Made by a program: the position numbers and the translations under genes
Origin: a virus
IMG/VR virus record: IMGVR_UViG_3300009187_000085
Location: 1 to 22,054 of that record
Direction: 5' to 3' (one strand)
Length of the DNA stretch: 22,054 nt
The notes under the pieces: generated by a model
What the model saw: the letters and a program-made list of their open reading frames with translations, nothing else
The model's database searches: none
What the model was told of the DNA's origin: nothing
In this document: in pieces, positions 12,380 to 19,090 of the stretch
Layout of the letters: each line of letters begins with the position of its first letter
How positions within the stretch are numbered: the stretch's first letter is position 1

Positions 12380-12851
12380 AATTATTCTCCCGAATATGTT
12401 CTTCCATTGTTGTGAAGAATGCTTTAATCTTCATTTCATCATTCCAAACTTTTGCGTAGTCATTGTCTTTATCACACATTACCAATGCTTCTTCTTTTGT
12501 AACGACACGGTGTGACACGATAGTTTCACCCAAGTGTTCTTGTGAAAACTCTTTGGCTTCTTCTAGTGTAACTGTATCAAGTGCCCAATCTGCTTTGTCT
12601 TTACCATATCTGTCAACACCAACAGGCACTTCTACCATGTAGCGTTCACGGAACATGGATACAGTTTCAACAAGCACCCATTGTGTTTCAATTTTCTTCA
12701 TAGTCCAACTTCCATCTTTGTTGTCAATCCAATCAATAGTGTCACCAGTTTTCCAACCAGTTCCTTCTAGTATCTCATCATTCAAAGGAAGAATCAAGTC
12801 ACCTGTTTCGGGGTCTTCTTCCAGTGAAATAGTCCAAGATTTGTTTGCCAT
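12363..12851 (-). CDS. AbrB-like domain fused to a second phage domain, 162 aa
   Basis: Residues 1-54 look like a SpoVT-AbrB/MazE type swapped-hairpin domain: WTISLEEDPETGDLILPL, then GTGWKTGDTIDWIDNKDGSWTMKKI. Residues 57-150 form a second domain: VLVETVSMFRERYMVEVPVG, ALDTVTLEEAKEFSQEHLGE and IVSHRVVTKEEALVM. I recall both parts as separate small phage proteins, so this is probably a fusion. AbrB domains often bind DNA as dimers, which makes a regulator possible, but phage versions may not bind DNA. First gene of its operon, with promoter F and a GAGGAG ribosome site. Confidence 0.72.
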   Translation of the reverse strand: MANKSWTISLEEDPETGDLILPLNDEILEGTGWKTGDTIDWIDNKDGSWTMKKIETQWVLVETVSMFRERYMVEVPVGVDRYGKDKADWALDTVTLEEAKEFSQEHLGETIVSHRVVTKEEALVMCDKDNDYAKVWNDEMKIKAFFTTMEEHIRENNYDSTR

Positions 12852-12876
12852 GTGTGCTCCTCAAGTTGATAATACA

Positions 12877-12905
12877 ATTATAACTCAAGTGTCATGGAAA
12901 GTCAA
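12877..12905 (-). promoter_or_regulatory. Sigma70-type promoter F
   Basis: TTGACT (12900-12905), 17-base spacer and perfect TATAAT (12877-12882) on the minus strand. The TGA stop of the upstream membrane gene (12902-12904) lies inside the -35. It drives the AbrB-like operon 12851 to 11002. Confidence 0.88.
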
Positions 12906-13252
12906 ACTAGATGTTTGGCAAGTACCATACAGGAAATCCATGCCCATATAGTATTGAATCCCACCAATGTCGGTAGTAGTTTCTTTTCGCTTGCCCAAAT
13001 AAGTGTCAGACTTGTTGCAAGTGTGAAAAAATACAACCACCAAACGCTAATTCCGAATATCAAACCTGGTACGATAATAATTGCCTTAGCCGCCCAACTT
13101 AAAAACTCTACAGTATTGTAATCAGTCCAATACTCTCTCTTAAACCACATGCCATAACATTCTTTAATTTTAGTGAATGTGATGTGTCGATATACAAGTG
13201 CTAATAAAATTCCAAATACTAATGTTGCAACTAAAATTTGATTTAATTCCAT
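12902..13252 (-). CDS. Multi-span membrane protein, 116 aa
   Basis: Hydrophobic helices at about 4-22 (ILVATLVFGILLALVY), 50-70 (FLSWAAKAIIIVPGLIFG), 68-88 and 92-113 (LVGFNTIWAWISCMVLA), with a basic, aromatic loop (KIKECYGMWFKREYW) between the first two. Probably four spans. No transporter signature is seen. The start has GAGGATGAT before it and overlaps the previous gene by 10 bases. Last gene of the ClpP and glycosyltransferase-like operon, right behind another membrane protein, so the two may form a pair. Function unknown. Confidence 0.7.
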   Translation of the reverse strand: MELNQILVATLVFGILLALVYRHITFTKIKECYGMWFKREYWTDYNTVEFLSWAAKAIIIVPGLIFGISVWWLYFFTLATSLTLIWASEKKLLPTLVGFNTIWAWISCMVLAKHLV

Positions 13253-13536
13253 ATCATCCTCATAAGTCCAATAGTGTCAATAGTCGTTAGCAGAATATAG
13301 TTAGCCAACATGCCAAAAGATTTCCTAGTCCAACTAGCCCAAGCATACAAAGCACAGCCAAGGATCCAGACAGGATAAAGAGCAAGAAGCGGAGGGGTGG
13401 GGACCGTGAGTGCCATAGTAATGCTACAACCAATGCTAATAGCCCAAGCAAGCAACTCAATAACAAAGCGAATTCTGTTAGACTTAAAATCATCTTTAAT
13501 CCATTCTATAGTTGGTCTAAACAAATCAATAATCAT
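13243..13536 (-). CDS. Conserved phage membrane protein, 97 aa
   Basis: I choose the ATG at 13536 (MIIDLFRPTIEWIKDD), 4 bases after the upstream stop; the frame extends further upstream but only inside the previous gene. After a soluble amphipathic start come three hydrophobic helices, about 25-45 (ELLAWAISIGCSITMAL), 48-67 and 75-93 (LANYILLTTIDTIGL). The SWTRKSFGMLANY stretch between helices resembles small membrane proteins in other T4-like phages. It has no named function. Placed with glycan-type enzymes and a second membrane protein. Confidence 0.72.
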   Translation of the reverse strand: MIIDLFRPTIEWIKDDFKSNRIRFVIELLAWAISIGCSITMALTVPTPPLLALYPVWILGCALYAWASWTRKSFGMLANYILLTTIDTIGLMRMIWN

Positions 13537-13540
13537 AATC

Positions 13541-14359
13541 TCAATCCAAGTTAAACAAATCGGGATGTGTCTTTGCAAAATACAATCGTAGCAAGTTCCA
13601 ATGTTCAAATAATTCTGTTGATTGTCGCTCAACAACCATACGCTTAATGCCATACAATGATTCTAATACTTTGCTAAAATCATTAATCTGATTTTGATAC
13701 ACGCTATAGTCGTATGGCTGACTATAGACTTTATATTCTTTCATCTGAAGAAACGTAGAGAACAATCGTTCAACGATAAAGGGAAACATATTCAGATTTG
13801 CATCTCTACTGTAGTTTGCACTACCATGATAAATCTCAGCATCTTTACCCGTCAATGCTTCAAGTTTTTCTTTGATATCTTTTACGAATGCAATGTACTC
13901 TAACCAAAATGCTTTTGTCGCAACAAAGTAACTGCAATAGCAAGTTGAATCTGTCATAACTGCATTAAGCACAGAAGGATCATACCCTCCAGCAACAAAT
14001 GCGGCATGAACAACTTTTTTAATTCCTGGATGGAAATAATCTCCTTGTTCCCATACATTTGCAGTCAATGCATTCTGCACTCTAGCATGATTAAAAATGT
14101 AAACATCAAAACCATCATTATTATCAATAGCATGTTTAATTACATTCGCTTCATATCGCATTTTGCTTTGCCAACGAGGACCAAATACACCCCAAGCATC
14201 TAAGTCATCTGCAAAACCTTCGTCAATAATACGATTGAACGAATGAAACTCACGTAACTCAGGACGTTCATTAGTTGTATTATCAAATGACGTTAGTAAA
14301 GGATCAACTAAAGGAATCTGCCTGTCTTCAAAACAAATCTGAAAAATTTTATAGTTCAA
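13541..14359 (-). CDS. Glycosyltransferase-like protein, 272 aa
   Basis: The start is TTG at 14359, overlapping the upstream TGA (TTGA), with GGGGTG before it. The opening KIFQICFEDRQIPLVDP and the block VYIFNHARVQNALTANVWEQGD fit a family of glycan-enzyme-like proteins seen in phages and bacteria. The late block NLNMFPFIVERLFSTFLQM resembles the ERL helix of DUF4422-type capsular glycosyltransferases. No clear DXD site is visible; ADDLDAWG (50-57) is the nearest. Its overlapping partner upstream also looks like a glycosyltransferase. I take it as a putative sugar-transfer or sugar-binding enzyme. Confidence 0.5.
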   Translation of the reverse strand: MNYKIFQICFEDRQIPLVDPLLTSFDNTTNERPELREFHSFNRIIDEGFADDLDAWGVFGPRWQSKMRYEANVIKHAIDNNDGFDVYIFNHARVQNALTANVWEQGDYFHPGIKKVVHAAFVAGGYDPSVLNAVMTDSTCYCSYFVATKAFWLEYIAFVKDIKEKLEALTGKDAEIYHGSANYSRDANLNMFPFIVERLFSTFLQMKEYKVYSQPYDYSVYQNQINDFSKVLESLYGIKRMVVERQSTELFEHWNLLRLYFAKTHPDLFNLD

Positions 14360-15081
14360 TCTGACACCCCATTACCATTAGGAGCAATATTTCCTTGCAC
14401 TCCAATTTTTGAAATTCTTTGAATCAACTCTTCTCTCAAATGCGAAAATAGTAAATGTTCAATATCAATATACCCACCAGAATTCAAAACGTTGTTCATA
14501 GTGGCAAACATGTTTCTATAGGTGTGTGCAATCTCAGGAAGTAATTCGGAATCAAAACTCCAAAGTCTACTCATATATTGAAAGATAACATTTCCAGTAA
14601 CTGCTGGCGTAAACTGACTAGTGAATGGTCCACGAATAATAATTTTTCCTGTCGCATTGTAATGTGTATCATAATTAAATGCATCATTTAATGTATATCT
14701 ACCACTCATCTTGAAAATGCGTTTGTAGTTTTTGTATTCTCCACTATCAAGTAGTTGTTCGTACATAGTACCAAACGTCATTATCTCAGCCATGTTCTTT
14801 ACGATATCTTGACTAGGAATGACAAGAATATTTTTCAGTTGTGGTGATTCGCAAAAGCTAACAAACGTATCGATATGTGGTGATAATTCTTTTTTCTCAT
14901 CATCAGACAAGTCTTTATCACCACCATCAATAATCATAATGTCGGCAGGACACCGACTCTTAATTGATTTACAAGTTTCGATTGTTTGTTGTAGTCTTTG
15001 TGCAGGATTAAAGATTCCGTGTTTAGTATGTATTGCAGACGATACTAAAAATAGACTTTCATTCTTTTGGTTTTCTGACAT
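14356..15081 (-). CDS. Putative glycosyltransferase with SGRY motif, 241 aa
   Basis: The order of motifs is that of a GT-A like fold: LVSSAIHT strand, a helix, DIMIIDGGDKDLSDDE (nucleotide-sugar loop), a long helical part, and YKRIFKMSGRYTLNDAF at about 118-134. The K-x-S-G-R-Y pattern is typical of WavE-like and related lipopolysaccharide glycosyltransferases. The last third contains GGYIDIEHLLFSHL. ATG start, overlapping the ClpP-like gene by 23 bases and the next glycosyltransferase-like gene by 4, so the three are translationally coupled. Donor and acceptor are unknown. Confidence 0.6.
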   Translation of the reverse strand: MSENQKNESLFLVSSAIHTKHGIFNPAQRLQQTIETCKSIKSRCPADIMIIDGGDKDLSDDEKKELSPHIDTFVSFCESPQLKNILVIPSQDIVKNMAEIMTFGTMYEQLLDSGEYKNYKRIFKMSGRYTLNDAFNYDTHYNATGKIIIRGPFTSQFTPAVTGNVIFQYMSRLWSFDSELLPEIAHTYRNMFATMNNVLNSGGYIDIEHLLFSHLREELIQRISKIGVQGNIAPNGNGVSD

Positions 15082-15721
15082 TTGGTTTTCTCACAGGTTT
15101 AGCAACAGTCTTTTTTGCTCTAGGTTTTCTAGTAGCTTTCTCGGCTGCCGCAATCATCAATTCTTCTTTCTTATTTAACCTCTTAAAGACTTCCTCAGGT
15201 GCCATCCATATATCTTTATTTTCTAGAATAGATTGAATCTCTTCTTCGGTTAAAAAATTGTCGTATACACTACGCATGAATTTATCGGACCATTTACGTT
15301 CATACATGATGTTATCATACATCTCGCCGCCTTTGCCTATTGTTCCACCAGAGTAGTTGTGGAACATAAACATTGAGTGTTCGGAGATTTCAAATCCGTG
15401 TCCGCATAAAAATATCATAGTAGCCGCAGACATACATGCGCCTTCTACCGATGTGATAATTTTAGCTTCACATTCTGCCATCACACGCATCAATTGTATA
15501 GCAGTAAATAAATTACCACCAGGTGAGTTAATATGGATTTTAATGATATCAGTCTCTGAAGCATTTCTGATAATTTCATACCATTCAACGTAATCTTCCG
15601 GAGAAGATATTTCACCAGTCAAATATAGGGTATATAAATGACCAATCGGCTTAGGTTGCCTAGGTTTTTTGGAATCATCTAAGTTAAATATTGATCCCAA
15701 TTTGTTTTCTTCTTCATCCAT
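15059..15721 (-). CDS. ClpP-like serine protease, 220 aa
   Basis: A ClpP/crotonase-fold protease. The catalytic triad can be followed: S98 in EGACMSAATMI, H121 in MFMFHNYSGG and D170 in NKDIWMAPEE. The oxyanion region INSPGGN (64-70) is classical. A 26-residue polar N-terminal extension comes first, and the last 25 residues are a Lys/Arg/Pro tail (RKPRAKKTVAKPVRKP) not found in cellular ClpP. No Clp ATPase lies nearby, so it may work alone, use the host ClpX or ClpA, or act on phage proteins. First gene after promoter G. The protease family is clear, the target is not. Confidence 0.88.
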   Translation of the reverse strand: MDEEENKLGSIFNLDDSKKPRQPKPIGHLYTLYLTGEISSPEDYVEWYEIIRNASETDIIKIHINSPGGNLFTAIQLMRVMAECEAKIITSVEGACMSAATMIFLCGHGFEISEHSMFMFHNYSGGTIGKGGEMYDNIMYERKWSDKFMRSVYDNFLTEEEIQSILENKDIWMAPEEVFKRLNKKEELMIAAAEKATRKPRAKKTVAKPVRKPNVRKPKE

Positions 15722-15744
15722 AGTTACTCACTTTCTACAGTAAT

Positions 15745-15760
15745 ATAGAGTATACTCTAT
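15745..15760. repeat. 16-base perfect palindrome over the -10 of promoter G
   Basis: ATAGAGTATACTCTAT is its own reverse complement and contains the whole -10 hexamer. A dimeric repressor bound here would block the promoter of the ClpP operon; it also overlaps the stop of the upstream ruvC-like gene. Confidence 0.6.
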
Positions 15761-15777
15761 TTTGTTTTAGATGTCAA
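15749..15777 (-). promoter_or_regulatory. Sigma70-type promoter G
   Basis: Perfect TTGACA (15772-15777), 17-base spacer and TATACT (15749-15754) on the minus strand. The -35 lies in the last codons of the ruvC-like gene. It drives the operon 15721 to 12902. Confidence 0.87.
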
Positions 15778-16341
15778 ACTTTCAACTCCATATTTGCACA
15801 ACCAGTATGCATCAATCAAGTCAGAAGAAGGATTCCATTGCTTCTCAGTCATATGTAGTTCGTCTTTTAAACGAATGTCATTGAATTCTTCAAAAACTTC
15901 CTGCATTCGTTCTTTATTTGCATTGCCTTTACCAGTAGCATATTTCTTAAGTACCGTTGGTGGAACTTCTGTACATTCTACGGCAAACAACCATAGTCTA
16001 TATTTTAGAATGCCAGCATTCTCTGCAATGTTGAATACTCTGCCTTTTGATCCCATAGAATAACCTTCTAGGAATACGTGACAGTCTTTGTCTGTTTCTA
16101 ACAATTTATCGATAAAGAAATTTGATATACCATCGTATCGCAATACGTCAGTCATTCCTTCGTGGTCGAAAAATTTACCTGTTATGTTTTTAAATTGTAC
16201 ATCATATTTTCTAGATTGGGTTAGAAAATAAAAATTACAATCAGAAAAATTAAAATGTCCAATCCTGTCATTGTTTTCTCCAGTATCAAATACGCACATT
16301 GCAGGACATGTTAGGGAATAATCTATTCCTGCTACAATCAT
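15757..16341 (-). CDS. RuvC-like Holliday junction resolvase
   Basis: An RNase H-fold resolvase. D7 lies in the first strand (AGIDYSLTCPA), E92 in VFLEGYSMGSKG, and the last acids D174 and D177 in SSDLIDAYWLCKYG. The middle blocks RVFNIAENAGILKYRLW and VPPTVLKKYATGKGNANK are the RuvC substrate-binding helix and the K-K-x-x-T-G-x-G-x-A-x-K loop. It would cut branched DNA during phage recombination and before packaging. It is last in the long DNA and nucleotide operon, overlapping the zinc-ribbon gene by ATGA. All catalytic acids are present. T4 uses endonuclease VII instead, so this is a different solution to the same task. Confidence 0.88.
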   Translation of the reverse strand: MIVAGIDYSLTCPAMCVFDTGENNDRIGHFNFSDCNFYFLTQSRKYDVQFKNITGKFFDHEGMTDVLRYDGISNFFIDKLLETDKDCHVFLEGYSMGSKGRVFNIAENAGILKYRLWLFAVECTEVPPTVLKKYATGKGNANKERMQEVFEEFNDIRLKDELHMTEKQWNPSSDLIDAYWLCKYGVESLTSKTK

Positions 16342-16550
16342 CTATCGTCTTCTTCCGTGTTCCATTCATCTTCTATTAGGCTATCCCAATCTTCATCCGT
16401 CCACTCTTCTTCAATTTCCGTAATTGTTTCTTCCGATATTTGTGATCCACAATAGGAACAATTTGTTGGAATTAAATCTGATACTCCTGCCGATGGTGTT
16501 ACCGAATACTCAGCTTCGCATGTATCGCAGAATACTTTATATGTTGTCAT
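16338..16550 (-). CDS. Small zinc-ribbon protein with acidic tail, 70 aa
   Basis: Two Cys pairs, CDTC (8-11) and CSYC (31-34), separated by about 20 residues make a zinc ribbon. The second half is strikingly acidic (EEEWTDEDWDSLIEDEW) and without positive charges. AAGGAG lies 6 bases before the ATG. Such ribbons with acidic tails bind proteins or mimic nucleic acid; the tail could interact with a basic surface of polymerase, nuclease or host factor. It is coupled to the resolvase gene. No known name. Confidence 0.72.
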   Translation of the reverse strand: MTTYKVFCDTCEAEYSVTPSAGVSDLIPTNCSYCGSQISEETITEIEEEWTDEDWDSLIEDEWNTEEDDR

Positions 16551-16559
16551 GTTTTCTCC

Positions 16560-17186
16560 TTATTCGTACATTACTGTACTTGTGTCTCCAAGTGCCCATT
16601 TTGGGTCTAATTCAACATTCCATCTTTTTGTAGCAACTTTAAAATCTGGTGTCTTCATTTGTTTAGGATTGCTTGCAGGTTCTAATATGATTAATCTATT
16701 ATTTGGTTGAGCCGCAAACTGTCCATTATCACATTTGATAAAATTAAATGATTTGTGATCTTCAATATCTTCACTATGACCACAATCCAATGTATTGAAA
16801 TCTGTATGTGCAGAATCAACGGTGAAGAGATACTCGCCATACATCCAATCGCCGCCTTTTAACTTAAACTTACATTTCATGTTAGCAATCATAGATTTTC
16901 TTATGACTGTTATATCTGACGATAAACTATTCCACAACTGTAAATAGTCTAATGACAATGGCTCACCTTGAATTGGTTTCCAACAATATGCATGAAGAGG
17001 TAATTTATCGTACAATGCACCATATTCGTTTAAATATGATTCTATACGAAATGCTTGACTTCTTAATGATTTTATTGTTATCCACCAACATGGAACTAAC
17101 TCCCCAAAACCTTTTTCAAAGTCATAGAGAAATTCTTTGCGTACAAAACATTTAACTGCCGGAAGATTTGCTACGATATGTGCCAT
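16560..17186 (-). CDS. Conserved phage protein, MAHIVANLP type, 208 aa
   Basis: I recognise this as a conserved, unnamed protein of T4-like phages by its start MAHIVANLPAVKCFVRKEFLYDFEKG and the EYGALYDKLPLHAYCWKP block (about 54-71). The C-terminal half contains KFKLKGGDWMYGEYLFTVDSA and a Asp/His-rich stretch, LDCGHSEDIEDHKSFNF, that may bind metal. Cys and His residues are unusually frequent for a phage protein. No membrane helix or signal. Starts directly after the previous stop (TAAATG) with AAGG at some distance. Function unknown. Confidence 0.8.
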   Translation of the reverse strand: MAHIVANLPAVKCFVRKEFLYDFEKGFGELVPCWWITIKSLRSQAFRIESYLNEYGALYDKLPLHAYCWKPIQGEPLSLDYLQLWNSLSSDITVIRKSMIANMKCKFKLKGGDWMYGEYLFTVDSAHTDFNTLDCGHSEDIEDHKSFNFIKCDNGQFAAQPNNRLIILEPASNPKQMKTPDFKVATKRWNVELDPKWALGDTSTVMYE

Positions 17187-17336
17187 TTACCAATGCCTTA
17201 TAACGCCCGCTACGATGAATATGTTCGTTATTATATAGCAAAGCACAATACATGTTCTGATGATTGCAACTCTGTCCGACTCTTTATCACATACACTAGC
17301 TTTTTCACCTAGTGCTTTTGCCCATAGTCGCCACAT
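17187..17336 (-). CDS. Small phage membrane protein, MWRLWAKALGEKAS type, 49 aa
   Basis: I start it at the ATG at 17336 because GAGGG lies 3-5 bases before it and the upstream stop is 7 bases away. A longer frame would start inside the nuclease gene. The short soluble part WRLWAKALGEKASVCDKESDR is followed by one membrane helix at about 25-43 (TCIVLCYIITNIFIVAGV) and RHW at the end. I recall near-identical small proteins in T4-like marine phages. Role unknown; probably inner membrane with a cytoplasmic N-terminus. Confidence 0.75.
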   Translation of the reverse strand: MWRLWAKALGEKASVCDKESDRVAIIRTCIVLCYIITNIFIVAGVIRHW

Positions 17337-17343
17337 GAATCCC

Positions 17344-17811
17344 TCAATTGCACCAAGATTGTTTCGCTTCTCCGTAGTATTCACGGGCTAAACCGTTTGC
17401 AATCAATGCTTGTCTTAAACTATTCCCGTCTAAGATAACGTCACCCAAGACACGCCCACCATACTTATCCCAATCCATCAACATAACTTGTCTGTGTTTT
17501 GCCGATGCAACTGCTTTCTTTGTGAATTCTGTAGCACGTTGTCCTCTCAAGTCTTCTTGTGGACATTGCGCTCTGAATCCCTTTTCTGGTGTGTCAACAC
17601 CAAATACACGAATACTCAATTCTTTTTTGAGTGGCTCGGGAAGGAATGTCGCTTCAAACGCAACAGTATCTCCATCGATAACCCTAGTAATATTAGCGTC
17701 ATAGATAACTCCCGGTTTTTGTTTTCCTGTTTGTGCGTGTGCATTCAATGCAGAGCATACAAACCCTGCAACAATTACTGTGAGCCAAAATGTGTATTTT
17801 AGATAGTTCAT
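17344..17811 (-). CDS. Secreted thermonuclease-like (SNase) nuclease, 155 aa
   Basis: A staphylococcal-nuclease family domain with a signal peptide. From ATG 17811 (ATGA overlap with nrdB) the protein begins MNYLKYTFWL, has a hydrophobic core at about 8-22, and the site AHA/Q at 26. The domain has D46/D48 (RVIDGDTV), R68 (IRVFGVDTPE), D73, E76 and R120 (DKYGGRV), matching the calcium and catalytic residues of the family. It should cut DNA or RNA outside the cytoplasm. That is unusual in a ribonucleotide reductase operon, since host DNA breakdown for dNTPs would need a cytoplasmic enzyme. It may destroy incoming or free DNA in the periplasm. Confidence 0.85.
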   Translation of the reverse strand: MNYLKYTFWLTVIVAGFVCSALNAHAQTGKQKPGVIYDANITRVIDGDTVAFEATFLPEPLKKELSIRVFGVDTPEKGFRAQCPQEDLRGQRATEFTKKAVASAKHRQVMLMDWDKYGGRVLGDVILDGNSLRQALIANGLAREYYGEAKQSWCN

Positions 17812-18803
17812 GCCGCTTTCCCCCATACGTCTGCCCAATCACCTTTTGTAGCACCCTTTGCATAATCGGTTGCTCTGTTCTCAAAGAAATTTGTATGCGT
17901 TGGAGCATTAATCATTTCTTCAACCCAAGGTAATGGATTCTTTTTAACTTTAAAAATGCCTTTTAGTCCAAGACTGATAAGGCGCCTGTCTGCAATATAG
18001 CGAATGTACTTCTTAACTTCTTCTGAAGTGAGTCCTTCCATCGCATTGATACCGAACGCCAAGTCAATAAACTTGTCTTCAAGTTCAACCATTCGTTCTG
18101 CAATAGTATATATCTTAGATTTTAATTCGTCATTCCAAATTTCATTATTCTCTTGGATAAATGATCTGAATAATTTAATCATAGATTCTGCATGTTGCGT
18201 TTCATCAACGATAGACCATGTAATAATCTGTCCCATGCCTTTCATCTTACCCATACGTGGAAAGTTTAATAGCATAATGAATGAAGAGAATAACTGCATA
18301 CCTTCTGTGAATGCTGAAAATACTGCAATGTGAGTAGCAGTAGATTGCAAGTCGCCATTCTTATCTGAAATGTCTAACACATAATCGTGTTTGTCTTTCA
18401 TTTCTTGATATGCTAAGAATTCGTTATATGTTGTATCTGGTAGACCTAATGTTTCAATCAAATGCGAATATGCGGCAACGTGCAATGCTTCTCTAGCCGC
18501 AAAGCCAAGCAACATCATACGTACTTCTGGTTGTTTGAAGTATGGTAGATAGTTCTTTACATAGCCACCAGCAACATCAATGTCACCCTGTGTAAAGAAT
18601 CTAAAAATATTTGTTAAAAAGTGTTTCTCTTCTGTTGTTAATTTTTTCTTCCAATCTTTAACGTCTTCAGCCATCGGCACTTCAGTATGTAGCCAATGAC
18701 TCTGTTCATGTTTCAACCATGCATCATATGCCCATGGATAGTTAAAGGGTTTGAATGCATCTCTGCCATCCATTAAATTACTTTTTGTTTTTATTGCATT
18801 CAT
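17808..18803 (-). CDS. nrdB: Ribonucleotide reductase class I beta subunit
   Basis: The radical-bearing subunit of class I ribonucleotide reductase, working with the NrdA encoded upstream to make dNDPs for phage DNA. Ferritin-fold metal ligands are visible: D74 or D76 (TQGDIDVA), E105 and H108 (REALH), E167 (FTEG), E201 and H204 (DETQH). The radical tyrosine is Y112, four residues after H108 as in the usual enzyme, so it is a tyrosyl-radical type. The C-terminus (TDYAKGATKGDWADVW) is the family's flexible tail that docks on NrdA. Length 331 is normal for phages. Separated from nrdA by a thioredoxin, a 2OG-oxygenase-like gene and a membrane protein. Confidence 0.95.
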   Translation of the reverse strand: MNAIKTKSNLMDGRDAFKPFNYPWAYDAWLKHEQSHWLHTEVPMAEDVKDWKKKLTTEEKHFLTNIFRFFTQGDIDVAGGYVKNYLPYFKQPEVRMMLLGFAAREALHVAAYSHLIETLGLPDTTYNEFLAYQEMKDKHDYVLDISDKNGDLQSTATHIAVFSAFTEGMQLFSSFIMLLNFPRMGKMKGMGQIITWSIVDETQHAESMIKLFRSFIQENNEIWNDELKSKIYTIAERMVELEDKFIDLAFGINAMEGLTSEEVKKYIRYIADRRLISLGLKGIFKVKKNPLPWVEEMINAPTHTNFFENRATDYAKGATKGDWADVWGKAA

Positions 18804-19090
18804 TCGTTGACCTCAAACACTATTCTTTTATTCGGATTGTTTTTTAAAAAATTCTTTATTGCAGTTTCAATAGTTGAGCCTTGGGATAAAAATGCGTTTG
18901 TGTTTTTGTCCCAAAGAAAAATCTCATTATTATGAACTTCACTTTTACCAACAATAACTTCAACTTCTATTTGAGGTTCATTGTTTGTTATATTTGTTAT
19001 TTCATTGCTAGCCTTTGAAATCTTACGAAAAGTTAAAAATGCAACTGCTAGTAGAAATAATAGTTCTAAAATTCCAAAATCAAAATTCAT
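18800..19090 (-). CDS. Membrane-anchored small protein, 96 aa
   Basis: I start it at the ATG at 19090 (MNFDFGILELLF), which overlaps the upstream TGA as ATGA. One membrane helix at about 5-22 (FGILELLFLLAVAFLTF) is followed by a basic stop (RKISK), a polar linker rich in Asn and Thr, and a small soluble domain at about 40-96 (EVEVIVGKSEV to KRIVFEVNE) with a strand, turn, helix, strand pattern. The soluble part is probably cytoplasmic. It lies between the oxygenase-like gene and nrdB with 4-base overlaps. Not recognised beyond that. Confidence 0.7.
   Translation of the reverse strand: MNFDFGILELLFLLAVAFLTFRKISKASNEITNITNNEPQIEVEVIVGKSEVHNNEIFLWDKNTNAFLSQGSTIETAIKNFLKNNPNKRIVFEVNE

Noticed and set aside
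13287-13493. Minus-strand Leu-rich frame of 68 aa within the 97-aa membrane gene
   Set aside because: A frame-shifted shadow of the membrane helices of that gene; low-complexity Leu/Ser runs and no start signal.
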